Below are positions 47,726 through 59,594 of a DNA stretch of 64,000 nt, one piece after another; the first letter of the stretch is position 1; each line of letters begins with the position of its first letter. The notes under the pieces are model-generated. The model had not been told where the DNA came from, ran no database searches, and saw nothing but the letters and a program-made list of their open reading frames with translations. The DNA lies in assembly GCA_014871385.1 (NCBI GenBank), contig CM026424.1:12123115-12187114 (forward strand). Reading direction: 5' to 3'. This DNA comes from Ceratodon purpureus (Eukaryota; Streptophyta; Bryopsida; Pseudoditrichales; Ditrichaceae). A program made the position numbers and the translations under genes.

Positions 47726-48910
47726 TCGTTAGACTAGATCGGTAATCCAGTAATCTAGAATGTTTGCTTTAGAACTCACCTGATACTGTGTTAGCAACCG
47801 ACACGATTCGATGGAGGTATAACAACCTGTGCTTTAAATTCGCTCTTGGCATTTGGCGCCGGCGCCATTCTTGATAAGCAATGTGTCTTCATTTTCTGTG
47901 CCAAATTTGATCAATGACTTAGCCCTCGGTTGAAGGGATATGATCATTTCAATCTAAATGATCTTCATTTTATTTTTCACTCGATACTTTCACTACTGTG
48001 TCTATTGCACAATCAAATTGGGCACTTTACTGGTTTCTCAATGCTTACTTGGTTTCAATATTCTCAGTAAATCTAAATTTCTTAACTCTGGCCAGTTTGT
48101 TTGGTGTCAAAATGAATATTCCTCCTGATATCCAAAGTATCAGTCAACACACATATCGGTTCATTCTCTAAATCATCTTGAAGGCTATTATAGATACATT
48201 ACGCCAAATTAGAATATGATACTGAAAACAAATTACCAATTTGGAAAATAAAATTGGCCTTCGTCTTCACCGAAGGATAATTATAGTCGAGGCATTGTCA
48301 TTGACCAGTAGTAAAACTGAGGCTTGTGTTGTGTTCTTCTATAGTTAGATGCTGGATATTCTAGACAGTGGTACGCCTCATACAGACAATTAAGATGGCA
48401 ACCTTTGCAGTTAATTCCTTTCATTTGAATTAAAACAAGAAATTAATCTGAGAAAGCACAATATCGATGACGAGGAATCTTAACTAGGTTGGAGTCGTAG
48501 ATTAGTTATTTTCATATGAACCTATCAACTGACATTAGAAAATATGACGGCTATTCAAATGTCGCATTTGGACAGTGATTGAGAACGGCAGAGTAACTCA
48601 GGTCTCGATGCACGCAGCAATTGATTGCGCCGGCGAGAACAATGTCGACCAACTAAACATGTTCGTTGGATATTAATGTAGCGATCGAATTTTCCCCAAA
48701 GCTAGTCATGGCCGATACGGACAGGCGCCGGAACTCACAGCATTTATACGAAACCAAATGGACATCTTACCATCGCATATAAGTCAATGTCACTAGCAAT
48801 AGTTTCTTCTGTGTGCACTTCCGGGTTTGGCCATTGTTGGTCGTTGCTTGATCTCGCCAAAGGTCCACTTCAGAGCTGAGAGTGTATTCTAGAGGAATAG
48901 CTGAGCGATC
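47726..48910. other. Spacer with one perfect palindrome and a half-site
   Basis: No gene seen. A perfect palindrome lies at 47,854-47,867 about 130 bases after the preceding stop. Degenerate copies are at 48,625 and 48,723. Confidence 0.6.
48778..48783 (+). promoter_or_regulatory. TATA-like element of the 48,911 gene
   Basis: CATATAAG about 130 bases before the ATG, with a GGCGCCGG half-site (48,724-48,731) about 50 bases upstream of it. Confidence 0.45.
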
Positions 48911-49462
48911 ATGAGTGACGTTTCAGTGATGACTCAGAAAGCCGATGCAATGCCATCCGATCAAGTAGTGCCGGAAGTATCCTCCGTTGAACGAGCTACA
49001 GACATGGGAAGCCTCCCGGACGCGGAGAAGCTGGCGGATACAGATTGTGCCAACGTACTAGTTCAGCTCGTCTCAACGTTAGACGGGCCCTCACCATTAG
49101 ATCATGCAGTTTCCAAGATCCCCTCAGTGGGCGGCGCTCACCTAGCAGCACCAATTTCAGGCTCGGACGGTTGCTTGATCCCGCCAAAGACTTTGAAGCG
49201 GGCTTGTCCAACAGTAGTTTACCGGAGACGTAAGCAACGGCTTGTGGAGAAAGAGTTTGCTGGCCCAACGACTATTAAACTAGCGGAGCAACTGCGATAC
49301 AACTTTAGCAAAAGTCTATCACTAGAAGAATCGAGCCCATCTGAGCCACTATTAGCGGACCAGGTTTTCAGTAATCTTTCTAGATATCCTGTTGACCACG
49401 GCAACAAAGACTTAGGGGATCGATGTGAAGAGCGTAGCTCTTCTCCGAAGCAGTCTTTATAG
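48911..49462 (+). CDS. Unknown acidic protein, 183 aa
   Basis: Single open frame from the ATG at 48,911 to 49,462. The N-terminal half is acidic and Ser/Val-rich (VPEVSSVERATDMG, PDAEKLADTD). The middle has a basic cluster, VVYRRRKQRLVEKEF (about residues 102-116), that could act as a nuclear signal or nucleic-acid contact. The C-terminal third is Ser/Glu-rich with LADQVFSNLSRYP. I recognise no family, no membrane segment and no signal peptide. The upstream TATA-like element with a palindrome half-site matches the arrangement at the RING-like gene. It could be incomplete if further exons lie downstream. Confidence 0.5.
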   Translation: MSDVSVMTQKADAMPSDQVVPEVSSVERATDMGSLPDAEKLADTDCANVLVQLVSTLDGPSPLDHAVSKIPSVGGAHLAAPISGSDGCLIPPKTLKRACPTVVYRRRKQRLVEKEFAGPTTIKLAEQLRYNFSKSLSLEESSPSEPLLADQVFSNLSRYPVDHGNKDLGDRCEERSSSPKQSL

Positions 49463-50543
49463 TCAAAGTTAGGCTCTTCTGTTGATATGATCGCCTTAAC
49501 GCTTTTTTAATATGTCCCGCAATTTGTAATTCGAGTTTGAGATACTCGCCTTCTCGCTAATGATTAGAGTCCACCGACTTACGTTCTTGAGTAGTTCCGT
49601 TGGTCGTTGCCTGTTTGTGGTTTACGTACCCATGGCGCAATTGTATGGCGCGGGCGCCAGTCGTTCACGTATTCTTGAATTAAGCACTCCAAATTTGAAT
49701 CATGTCTTGCGGGCTACTGATTCATGGAAGTTCCGACTTTCGCAGAGCAGCACCTTTGCATATCTTGAATCAAAGCAATGATGCCGGGACTAGACCTTGG
49801 ACTTAAATCTTCACAACGCTGCATCTCTGCACATCTTGAATCGGACCAATGATGATCCTGAATCGGCAAAAAATGCGTATGATCATTCAAAAGATGACAT
49901 AACTAGGTGAGAATCACATGATTTTCTTTTGAAGCAAACGAAGTAAACTATTGCAAGTGACAAAAATTCACCCAGCCTTCATCGGAGCTATAACCAGAGC
50001 GTGAAAGAGCCGACCAATGGACAGGTTCAAGTATCCCGCTTGGTGGGACTAGATGATCATTTCAAGATATCCATGTTAAGTCCGTGAGAAGATTATCCAT
50101 GATCATCGTTTTCCGACCATTTTACTTATGAGAGGATGTGATGGCGCCAGCGCCAATTGTCACCCAATATGCCTATACAAAATTTCGCAGCGGCGCCCCA
50201 CTAGTTCCTTGTTCTACGACATAAACATTCGGTCCAGAATCTTCAAGCCATCCACCTTATTGATAATCCGGGAGCATTGGTGGTGTGTATCTCGATGGTG
50301 TATAAACCAATTCAAGCTCCCGATTCAAGACAGATCCCGATGAATTTTTACAAGATTGTATACGAATAAGATCTGCTGAGCAAAAAGATAAGTCTACATG
50401 TGATAATCTGCTCGTTAGCTTTATAATAATCATTAATCATACATCTAAACCGAATTGTCCAAGTTTAATTTTTAAGTTTAGTTATAATCTAGTACAAAAA
50501 TTTGTATTTAAATATTGCTATGAAATATGAATTACAAGGACTA
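49463..50543. other. Spacer with two perfect palindromes
   Basis: No convincing gene. Palindromes lie at 49,646-49,659 and 50,142-50,155, the last before the AT-rich gap. A short repeated phrase (gcagagcagcacctttgcatatcttgaat versus gctgcatctctgcacatcttgaat) occurs near 49,741 and 49,819. Confidence 0.6.
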
Positions 50544-50827
50544 AGGTTGACACACCTATAGTCGACACATGACCAATAGCCGATATCTTCTAATTCCTAG
50601 ATTATGAAAGAACAGATGTACCTCATTTGTATATATCGGCTATTGGTTCGGAAGTACTTTTCACTTTGAAAAATTGTACAAATTCCAATATTGGGAGATA
50701 ATTCATGAAAAAATGCTCATTCTTCATGAACATTATTTTCCTATGAACCAAAAATATCTCCTTGTCGATAACCCAAGCTTTGATATGCTAAACTGCTTTA
50801 AGTTGTCGGTTATAGGTGTGTCAACCT
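50544..50827. mobile_element. MITE with TA target duplication
   Basis: 284 bp with terminal inverted repeats starting AGGTTGACACACCTATA (about 22 of 24 match), flanked by TA on both sides, as in Tc1/mariner or Stowaway-type elements. A second inner inverted pair, accaatagccgatat/atatcggctattggt, lies within. It has no coding capacity. Confidence 0.78.
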
Positions 50828-51373
50828 TAATAGATGGAACGATCTTTATCGACTCGCTAATTTTATGACGATAAAATATTTTTCAGATATCACTTTCCCG
50901 TAGTTATATCAATATCGACAAACCCTTCATTTCATGATTCTCTTCATATTTTTCCGAATTTCATGATGACTAAATACCGAGATAATCACATGATCAAATC
51001 TTAACGTGCAACTATATTGAATATTTAAATCATACAAATAAAAAACATCGAGCTTACGAGCTTATATTAATAGACATGTGAATGACAACCATATAATTTA
51101 ACAGGTATAGTGCTGCTGTAAATCATCCAGCCTCCAAATGTAATTTCCTTCAGTTCTCCTACGGTTTATGATCCGCACGTTTTGCGTGATGATCACTTCT
51201 GCTACTTCATAACATAATTTCTTCTCGGATTAGCGACTTACCATGGCTTCTTTGTCAAACAATTACCAGATTCAACGCTGCTGATGACTACCAAAGAGAC
51301 ACATTCAGCAATTCTTGTTTTTTTTTCTTTCGTTTTTTCCTTTCTTGATTGAAATGGTGAAATTTTATTGCAG

Positions 51374-51574
51374 AGAAAAGAAATCACATTGTGCAAGGCA
51401 ATGGTGTGCACGGTCAGCAGGCAAGATAAGAAATTGACCCTTTTGCAAACTACTATTATCAGTTCTACCAATCTGAACTATAAACCGACGAAGAGCAACC
51501 AGAATGTGCCACAGTCTATCGTTGGAGACTCAATCGTAAATCCTGAATTCGGGTACATTATCAAAGTTAAAAAG
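51374..51574 (+). other. Possible orphan exon (67 codons)
   Basis: An open stretch of exactly 67 codons is bounded by a strong acceptor (TTTTATTGCAG) and a donor (AAAAAG|GTAAAG), in phase at both ends. The product is Lys/Thr/Asn-rich and unrecognised. No partner exon was found, so this is weak. Confidence 0.2.
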
Positions 51575-51612
51575 GTAAAGAGTGTTTGTGTATTATACCA
51601 TCTCTAGATATA

Positions 51613-51690
51613 AGTTGGAGGCAACCATAGCCGCCCATGCGCCCATAGCCGACCATGCACTCATAACCGGCCATGCACCCATAACTAATC
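51613..51690. repeat. 18-bp tandem repeat (cccatagccgaccatgca)
   Basis: About four imperfect units in tandem. The same phrase, agccgcccatag, recurs inside the neighbouring MITE, so the array may derive from that element family. Confidence 0.7.
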
Positions 51691-51773
51691 AGTACACTGC
51701 TCCATTTCCAATCTCCATTGCCAACCACTTATTGTTCAAATCTTAGAAGATCTAGACGAAATTATGAAGCATA

Positions 51774-52023
51774 AGGTAGAATGACCTTAAACCGTGCGAC
51801 CCCCCGGAAGCGCAGGGTAGACCGCCCCTGTAGCCGCCCATAGCATGGACCTTATTGCGTGCACAACAATTTCATAAATAGTGACTCGATATGGACATGT
51901 GTAGGGAGGTGGTTGGTTCATGGTTCATGGTTCATGTGTAGGGAGGTGGTTGGTTCATGGTTGGTTCATGGTTCATGGTTCATGCTCAATCTCTTATTCG
52001 CACGGTTTAAGGTCATTCTACCT
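51774..52023. mobile_element. MITE with TA target duplication and internal minisatellite
   Basis: 250 bp with perfect 25-base terminal inverted repeats beginning AGGTAGAATGACCTTAAACC, flanked by TA. The termini resemble those of the 50,544 element (AGGT-x-GA...ACC). Its interior contains a ggttcatg-type minisatellite (about 51,915-51,984). Confidence 0.8.
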
Positions 52024-52114
52024 TAGTTTGAGAAATGGAATCATAGGGAATCTTCTAATTGAAGCACAGTAATCAAGTTTTGGTGTCATGGTGGTCGGAT
52101 TTAGGTGGGCCTAC

Positions 52115-52232
52115 ATATTGGTAATTCATATTATTAATTCATACTGGTAATTCATATTGGTATTTCATATTGGTAATTCATATTGGTAAGTCATACTAGT
52201 AATTCATATTGGTAAGTCATATTGGTAATTCT
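52115..52232. repeat. 13-14-bp tandem repeat (attggtaattcat)
   Basis: About nine imperfect units at the left edge of the very AT-rich stretch. Confidence 0.85.
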
Positions 52233-52239
52233 TTCAAAA

Positions 52240-55200
52240 TTCATAGTAAATTAAATATTGAAGTAAACGTGATATTTAGAGTTGCATTCCTCCTCACAAC
52301 TTCAAGGAATAATCTCCTACAACTTAAATACATCTAATCTTAGTGTCAAATCGCTTAAATGGTCAGTTACACGTACCCTCTCTTTACACAACGGAAACAG
52401 AATATTGTTAGTTCTGATGATCTTTAATGCCATTGCAAAACAAGTGAATTTGATGTTATTCGTGTATTTATAAGTATTTAACAACTTATAAGACACTTGT
52501 TTCATCCAAGATGTCATGAATTGTTGGCGTAAAACCGTGGCCGCTACTTGATTTTTTCGGTTTAAGGATTCCTTAATCGTATTTTTGAATTTTAAAATAG
52601 TCTTTTATCAAGATAACTAATATGGTACTTACAGTCAAATACATCTATGCTAAACATTATATGATTTATAGATGTAATCTACAATTATTATGAATTTACT
52701 TTGTCTGTGTTCATTTCGAAACTAAAATCAATTAATTAACAAAACAATTATTCTATGTGGTACAAAAATATGGTATTCTAAATGATAGTCAATTTTCAAG
52801 ATTATTAATTGTTCTTCATTTGATTAATTTTGATTCAAAATTATATCAATTGCAAATGATAAAAATGGCTAGAATTTCACATTATAGCTGCCTTTCAACC
52901 ACCCAACGTTAACTGTGTTTGTCGCGGTTTTGCGATGCGATGTCCACAAGACAATCAATCATATCAACTCAATATCAATATATTCATATGCGAACACTAA
53001 CTAGCATCTTATGGTAACGAAATACCCATGTACTGGTAGAAACATCTTTTTGTTGCACTTTGGATTGAGATTTTTTACTTAATTTTTCAAGCAGTGCCAA
53101 AGTGTCTACGTTCTGTAATGTTGTATAACTTTGAAATTAGCTTTTAGTAATGAAAGTTCACCATTAGCCTCAAAAATGATTAAAAAGGAAATATAAATAA
53201 AAATGAAACAAACCGAAGTAATTTGTAATACTTCACAAGACTTTAATGCTTCACACATCTGTTTAGATAATTAAGATGTATTATAACGGTAATAATCTAT
53301 GCTATTAATTTTAAAAAAATGATGGTTTTTTGTCAGGTTTAGTCACTAAGTACAGATTTGAATTATTGTAGTAAGTACCTAAGGTGCATGATATTGGTGG
53401 TTGCTCTTAATCATTATTAAAGAGCTATTGATATGTACTCAAGATCGGTAAACTGTTTGGTATGTTTTATCAATTTTTATATTCTTGTAACGCATATAAA
53501 TTGAATAAAACATGTTTATTCGATTGTTTTAATTTGCACGAGACTTTACTTTGAGATGAATAACTAAAAATTTGTTGCTTAAAAATTCATAAATCTTTTA
53601 AATCTTTTAAAGCAAAGTATAAACATTAATGGTAGTCACTGTCACTAATCATTTGTATACAATAGATCTGTCATTGCATTTTAATTACATCAAAATTACA
53701 AATAATGTGTAAAAAGAGAACCATAATGTGTAGAATTGAAAAAAATAAGATTTTCTTATGTGTAATATAAAGCCAATAATAACTATTCTAAGTTGTTATA
53801 ATCTATTTTTAATAAAAAATTTAACTTCTTATAATTAAAACATATGTTTTTTAAATACAATATACAAGAAAAATCTTTAAGCTAATGAGCATAAAACAAA
53901 TCATATTAAATTTATTTTGGCAAAAATACATGTGCAATTGAATTTCAAGAGTTTTGTTCTAGTTTTATGTACTTATTGAAGTTAAATTGAACAATAATTA
54001 AAGTTAGTTTGAATAATAATTGTGTAAATTTGCTAGCAATTATATAAAAAAAAACACAATTAGTTTTTTTACTTAATTTTTATCTGTGGTAATTAAAGAC
54101 TAATATCATTAAGAAAATTCCGATTAACGTTTTATTATCTTTTATTTCGTAAATTATACACGTTTCTAAATAATTAAAAAAATGCTATTTATTGCATATG
54201 ATATATTATTTAGTTATTTTAATTAAGTTTGTTACTTACTCAATTCTTAAACTTATGAAAAATCGTCATGTATTTCAAATCCTCAATAAATATTTGTAGG
54301 TAATACACATAATATTTTTGCCATATTAGTAAATACTGTGGCTCTAACTAGGTGAACAATATCATAATACATCTTACAATTCAAGTACTAGTTATCATTT
54401 AAACGTTATACAACAATATGAAAACTTAGGTTGCAAGAGCACCTATGTAAGAAAAAGACCATAGGTCATGAATTATGTAATGCATTGTTTAACGTCAACA
54501 TATCATTAATACGCAATGAATTCTGTGATTTAAAAGTTAAAAAAAATTGTACCAATCTTAATTAAAATTAGCTCCGATTCACATAATATACCATTAATGA
54601 TGTTAATTGATAATTTATGTCATTGTGTTTGTATTTTTACTGCAAATTGTAATAAAATTCGAATCAATTTAAAAGTTTAAATAGTGTTTCAAATACGCAG
54701 TTAGTTTTGATGCATTAATAGGTTATGATTGAATTCATTTTTAATTTTATTAATCTTCTTTTTAAACAAAAAAAATCATTATTAAATAATATTTGATTAT
54801 TTAAAGCCTTACAACAGAAGTCGTGAAACTAAACTAAAGACGTTGCATAATTTAAAAAGATTTTTATTGTAATCTACGAAGTCAGATATATTTGGTTTAT
54901 TTAGAAGTCCATTGCTTAAAAAGACTTCAAATTAGCTTAGTATGACTTTTCAATACGTATCACATTAGGAGAGGAAATTGCTGCTTGACAACTCGTCTGT
55001 GATGGTTCAAGAAGGAGGTGATTGAAGTCGACTCAAACTCTTTCAAAGTATTGCAATAAATCATCGAAAGTTTATTTTCATTTATATGCAGTGCATATTC
55101 GTTTGCCCTTAAACAAAAAAATTTCAAAAATCCTATCTAAGAATTTGAATTCCAGAAGTATTGTAAAAAAACAAAAAGATATTGATTATGCGAAATTAAA

Positions 55201-58200
55201 TCCTTTGTTAAACTTATAATTGTAAATTAAAAACAGAGTTTTTTTTTTTATTGTACAATGCAAAATATAATAAAAATTTCGATTTTTAAGATTGAGGTGG
55301 TGTTTAATATGCATTGCATATAATCAGTACATTACAATGGGCAACGAAATATTAGATTTCAATGTGCAATAAAGTATTCAAATTTCAATAAATATCGTAA
55401 TGTTCAAATTCTAAATAGCAACAAGGTATCCAAATATCAATGTTTAAAGTACTAAAAACATACATGTCTATAGTACAAATTGTACCATTATAAAAATTAA
55501 GTGATGTAACAAAATATCAAAGTTGTTAAAACAAAACATTGCAATATTATGAAAAAGAACGGGTGCTTGCTCCATCGCTTGAATAAGACAAACTTGTAGC
55601 CTGCAAAATTAAATTCAAAACATAATATGTTAATCTATGGTTGATCATAAATTGCGCAAATTTCTCACAGATTACTTTATCTAAAGATATTAAATATGAT
55701 TATGTAAACAATTACCCACGAATAAACAATATCTATGAATAAAATCTATCGAAAAAAAGATTTAACAAATAAAAAATTTGAATTAATTCGAATAACAGTT
55801 GATCTGCACTTCACTCTCACACTTTGTATTGTACTGTACATTGTAAAATAATCTTGAGAAAACTATATTCAAAACTAACTATGAAATGACCGTTTTTTAA
55901 AGTGCATAATAATTTAAAACATTGTTTAGTTCGTTAATTTCAACAAGAATTATTATACACCCTTGCATATTAATCGTATGTGTATTTTAATGAAACCAAG
56001 AATACAATACGTGTTCAAGGTTCAAAGAACATATGAACTTTAATTAATAAACCATAAATTATAATTTTATACTCTTTATAAACCACAAGACTTTGTCTAA
56101 ATGTGCCTTAAGACTCTGTATAAATGTAATTAAAATCCAATTCTAGTTAAATTCAAATATTTTGGATAAATCAATCAAAAAATATACAAATTAACTAAGA
56201 TTAGTTTAGTTTGCCGTAATTGATTATTTAATAACTCTAATAAGCCTAATTTAACTTTATAAACGTCTATTTAAAGAATTTTTTTTTTTGTGATTATTAC
56301 TTTAAATCTTGAATAAAATAAATTTATTATTTTAGGTTTTAAATAACACAAGGTTATATTATTTGTAACCATTTTATATGTGTATTAACAAAAGGTATGA
56401 AAATTTTATTTTATATACAGTTTGAAAATTAAAAGATTGAACATAATAATTTATTTTCATTTTTAGTACTCGTCTTGTTCAAATTAATATCTAATAAACT
56501 TATAAGAAATTTTTGCACTATTTATTTTTGGATTGAATTATGAATGATTTTTGGATTGAATTAAAGACGATATAATATGAACGACTACTACAAAATATAA
56601 TTTTATTTATTTTATATGATAATAGATTGATTACAATGAATTTTTTATGTCTTAAAACAATTTAAAACCATAAGAGTTGCAATATCAACTGCAATATACA
56701 AAAAACTAGCGTTTACATTTGTGTAACTTGAAGTAGCTATAGTAATTGCAATTGACAAATCATTGGTTATGAGAGAAAAGGTTATCGGAAACAATAATTC
56801 ATGCAACTAGCCACCATTGTCTTTCTAGCGCAATGGTGTCACTAATGAAGTAACAATTTCATTTCTGTGTATTTACATACTTCAGGGCTATAGTAATTTA
56901 ATTTTTGTTCGTTTTATAACATTAGGTTGATTGATATATTTTTATTATTCAATTGCAACTACTTTAAAAAAATTTAAAACATTACATATGTGATCAAGAT
57001 ACAAATTATTACAATCAATAATTTTGAATTAAGATAGAATATCTCTATTTGACTCCGTATGAAGTGTATAAAATAGAAAGTTTCAAAGTTCATAGTTTCA
57101 TTATAATTAATGTGCTTAATCATTTTTACCCTCTGCCGCCTTTTTTTTTTTTTTTTTTTTTTTTCAGTAGCAAATGGTGAATTTATTCCAGCCGATAATA
57201 AAACAAAGGCACGGCCGTGCAACCAAGCACACAAGGCTGGCTGCAAATCTGATCTATTTAATTTTTAAACACGTGGTAAATAGTTGTTATAGTATCTTAT
57301 CTACAAAGAACGAGCTAACATGTAACAAAGCGGCCTAGCAGTGGCCGTTGGTAATTTCAATGTATTCCGCATTCATCATACATAAAGAAGAGGTTGTGGT
57401 GGATTCATCAATGTATAAACGATGTGTAGGGCGAGAAAATGTATTATGAATGATGGGAGAGGGTCTGAGCTACGTGTGTCGAGCAGTGGACGCAATATCC
57501 ACAAAAGAGAGACAGAGATGGCTTTTAAGCACGACGAAGGCCCTCCGATTCTCATGAAACACGAGTTGGTTTCGCTCAATCCATATCTTCCTTAGGACTG
57601 TCCTTGGAGTAGAGATATGGATCGGGTAAAGGTTTCCAGAAATGGCAAGAGCGCTTGGAGGATAATACAACGGTTATCAAAACGAGCCAACTTACTCTTA
57701 CTCGAGCTACCATCCTTTCAAACATTACTTCTTCAAAAAATATGTTATTAAACGAATAAGAGAAACATGTTTATTTTCATTTATTTATATGATACATGAT
57801 TTCAAAACTCCTACATTTTAATATTGCATAGAAACCACCATTATATCCACTTTTATTATTCAAAATTGTAAATGATAACTATATTACTTTTATTATACAT
57901 ATTTAATTAATATTCAGTTTCTTAAATAAGGGTGTCATCTATGCTCACTTTGAGAGTCATCTTCTTCTAGTGCATTACTTGCACGAGTTTTTGTTATAAC
58001 ATATTAGCAATTGATACATTCTCACCTCCATAACTTCGGTAATTGCACCACTCCCTCTTGGCAATTGGATTATTTATTCTTAATACAACTTTGCTAATTC
58101 AATATAATGCTAATCTTCATAATTCAATTTTCATTTTGATTCAAATATCTATTTAATCTCTTGTGTCTAACATATCCAGGTCTTGATTGGTAAGAGGAAC

Positions 58201-58890
58201 CTGTATGGAGGTAATATTTTTTATTTTTTATTTTTTTTTATTTTATTTTTTTCTTCTGCTTGGAACAAGGAACTCATATATCGAAAACGAGCAATAACAA
58301 CCTTTAAAATGGTAATACTTGCACTTTCTTTTGACAAAGAAATTTGATTTTGCCTTGGTACTAAGGTCAGATTTTCTTGGAATATTGCCCAAACCATTTT
58401 ACCCACCTTTACATTGCATCACATTACTCAGTACATAGAGCATTATTCTTTCACGTACAGTATTATCTGATGCTCTCACATTGGAGACTCTTTCCATAAG
58501 CGGGTACTTCTATAATCCACTAGTCCAGTGAACATCATAGTATAAATGATAGAAACTTAGTTCTAAACCTCCTTTATTATGTTTCACCTAAAATCGCTCT
58601 AAAACTGCAATTCAAATGTACGAATCATGAACTTGGATCAAAAAGTCATTATTTCTGAATTTGAACCAAAAAGTCATTATTATCGTAGATAGCTCTAAAG
58701 TTTTTTAATTTATCAGTAGCTTCAGAAAGGGGTGACCAACAGAAACCCACCTTCGGGGATTCAGATTAGTCAGTATTACTTAAGGATAGCTCGAGACGAC
58801 TCATTAGATGGCAGTACACAAGATCTGGTTCCACTTATTAGGTATTTCTCTTTGCTCTTTGGGTCCAATCCACAGACTGAGTCCAATCTG
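52240..58890. other. AT-rich gene-empty island
   Basis: Sequence is dominated by A and T, visibly more than on either side. It has no open frame of note, no copies of the palindrome and no recognisable gene. A LINE tail is inserted at 57.1-57.7 kb. It interrupts the palindrome-bearing region and separates the two F-box-like paralogues. It could be an insertion, a decayed repeat block or matrix-attachment-like DNA. The rightmost 600 bases return toward average composition as the promoter of the 58,943 gene. Confidence 0.65.
57141..57680 (-). mobile_element. 5'-truncated LINE tail with poly-A
   Basis: On the minus strand, sequence from about 57,680 down to 57,165 ends in a 24-base A run (plus-strand T run 57,141-57,164). 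A frame within it contains VLRKIWIERNQLVFHENRR, the conserved end of plant L1-type reverse transcriptase polyproteins (IW-x-x-RN-x-x-F). Only the 3' end is present, typical of incomplete target-primed reverse transcription. It is not the same family as copies A and B, as far as can be seen. Confidence 0.72.
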
Positions 58891-58942
58891 AGTGATTAAG
58901 GAGTATTTTCTCTCGGAGGATAGTTTATTCGAAGTAGTCAAT

Positions 58943-59594
58943 ATGCAATTCATTGCTGGTATACCTGATGAAGTTGTGGTGCGGAGCTTCCTGCCGAAGC
59001 TTAGGGCTCCTTTGAATCGAAGAGGAAAGTGTACCCTGGACAGGAGAGCGCTAAAGGATGTGGTGCAGAGGCTTCGGAGGTGTTGGGCGGTGTCGTCCTT
59101 GTGGAAATCTAGTATCGAAAACTCTGCAGAATGGGCAGCGTGGCGACTAGCGAGGTCGGAAGCGGACCTATATCGCCAAAATTCGACTGGGTCAGGTAAG
59201 CCTCTACATAGTACTTAAAAATTAAGATCAAGGTTTGTTGCCTGTATCATGTTTTGCCATTCCTGAACTCTCCAGTCATCAATTTGCGAATTAACCGTAT
59301 CATTTTCCAGGATATTCGCCGGTTGAGATTGACCCCGGCCACCCCTTCTACGGAAAAGCGGACCCCTTCGAGAATTTCAAGACTAACGTAAATGCTTTTG
59401 TCAAGTCTAAGGCAATCTGCGTGCATTGTAAGCGGCATCCGCCGCTATCATCACGCGAGCTGAACTCGCCCATGTCGATGTTGTCACTTCTCGAGCTTGC
59501 CAACCTACGTAACGTCTTGACAAAGTCAGTCCGCGGTGTATGCAAAGGGTCGGCAGAGCAGATCTGGGTGGCCCCACTAGATCGCTTAGACTGA
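58943..59594 (+). CDS. F-box-like small protein, paralogue 2 (two exons)
   Basis: Exon 1 58943-59195 (donor TCAG|GTAAGC) and exon 2 59311-59594 (acceptor CATTTTCCAG) give 178 aa. The block order is that of the 47,100 gene: FIAGIPDEVVVRSFLPKLRA, AEWAAWRLAR, DPGHPFYGKADP, NAFVKSKAICVHCKRHPPLS, IWVAPLDRLD. Protein similarity is clear while intron and flanking DNA have diverged beyond recognition. This implies an old duplication with selection on the protein. The conserved Cys/His in the CxRHPPLS block (YCRRHPPLS and HCKRHPPLS) may bind metal or hold structure. F-box reading rests only on the N-terminal 20-45 residues and an SSLWKSSIE stretch. Confidence 0.75.
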
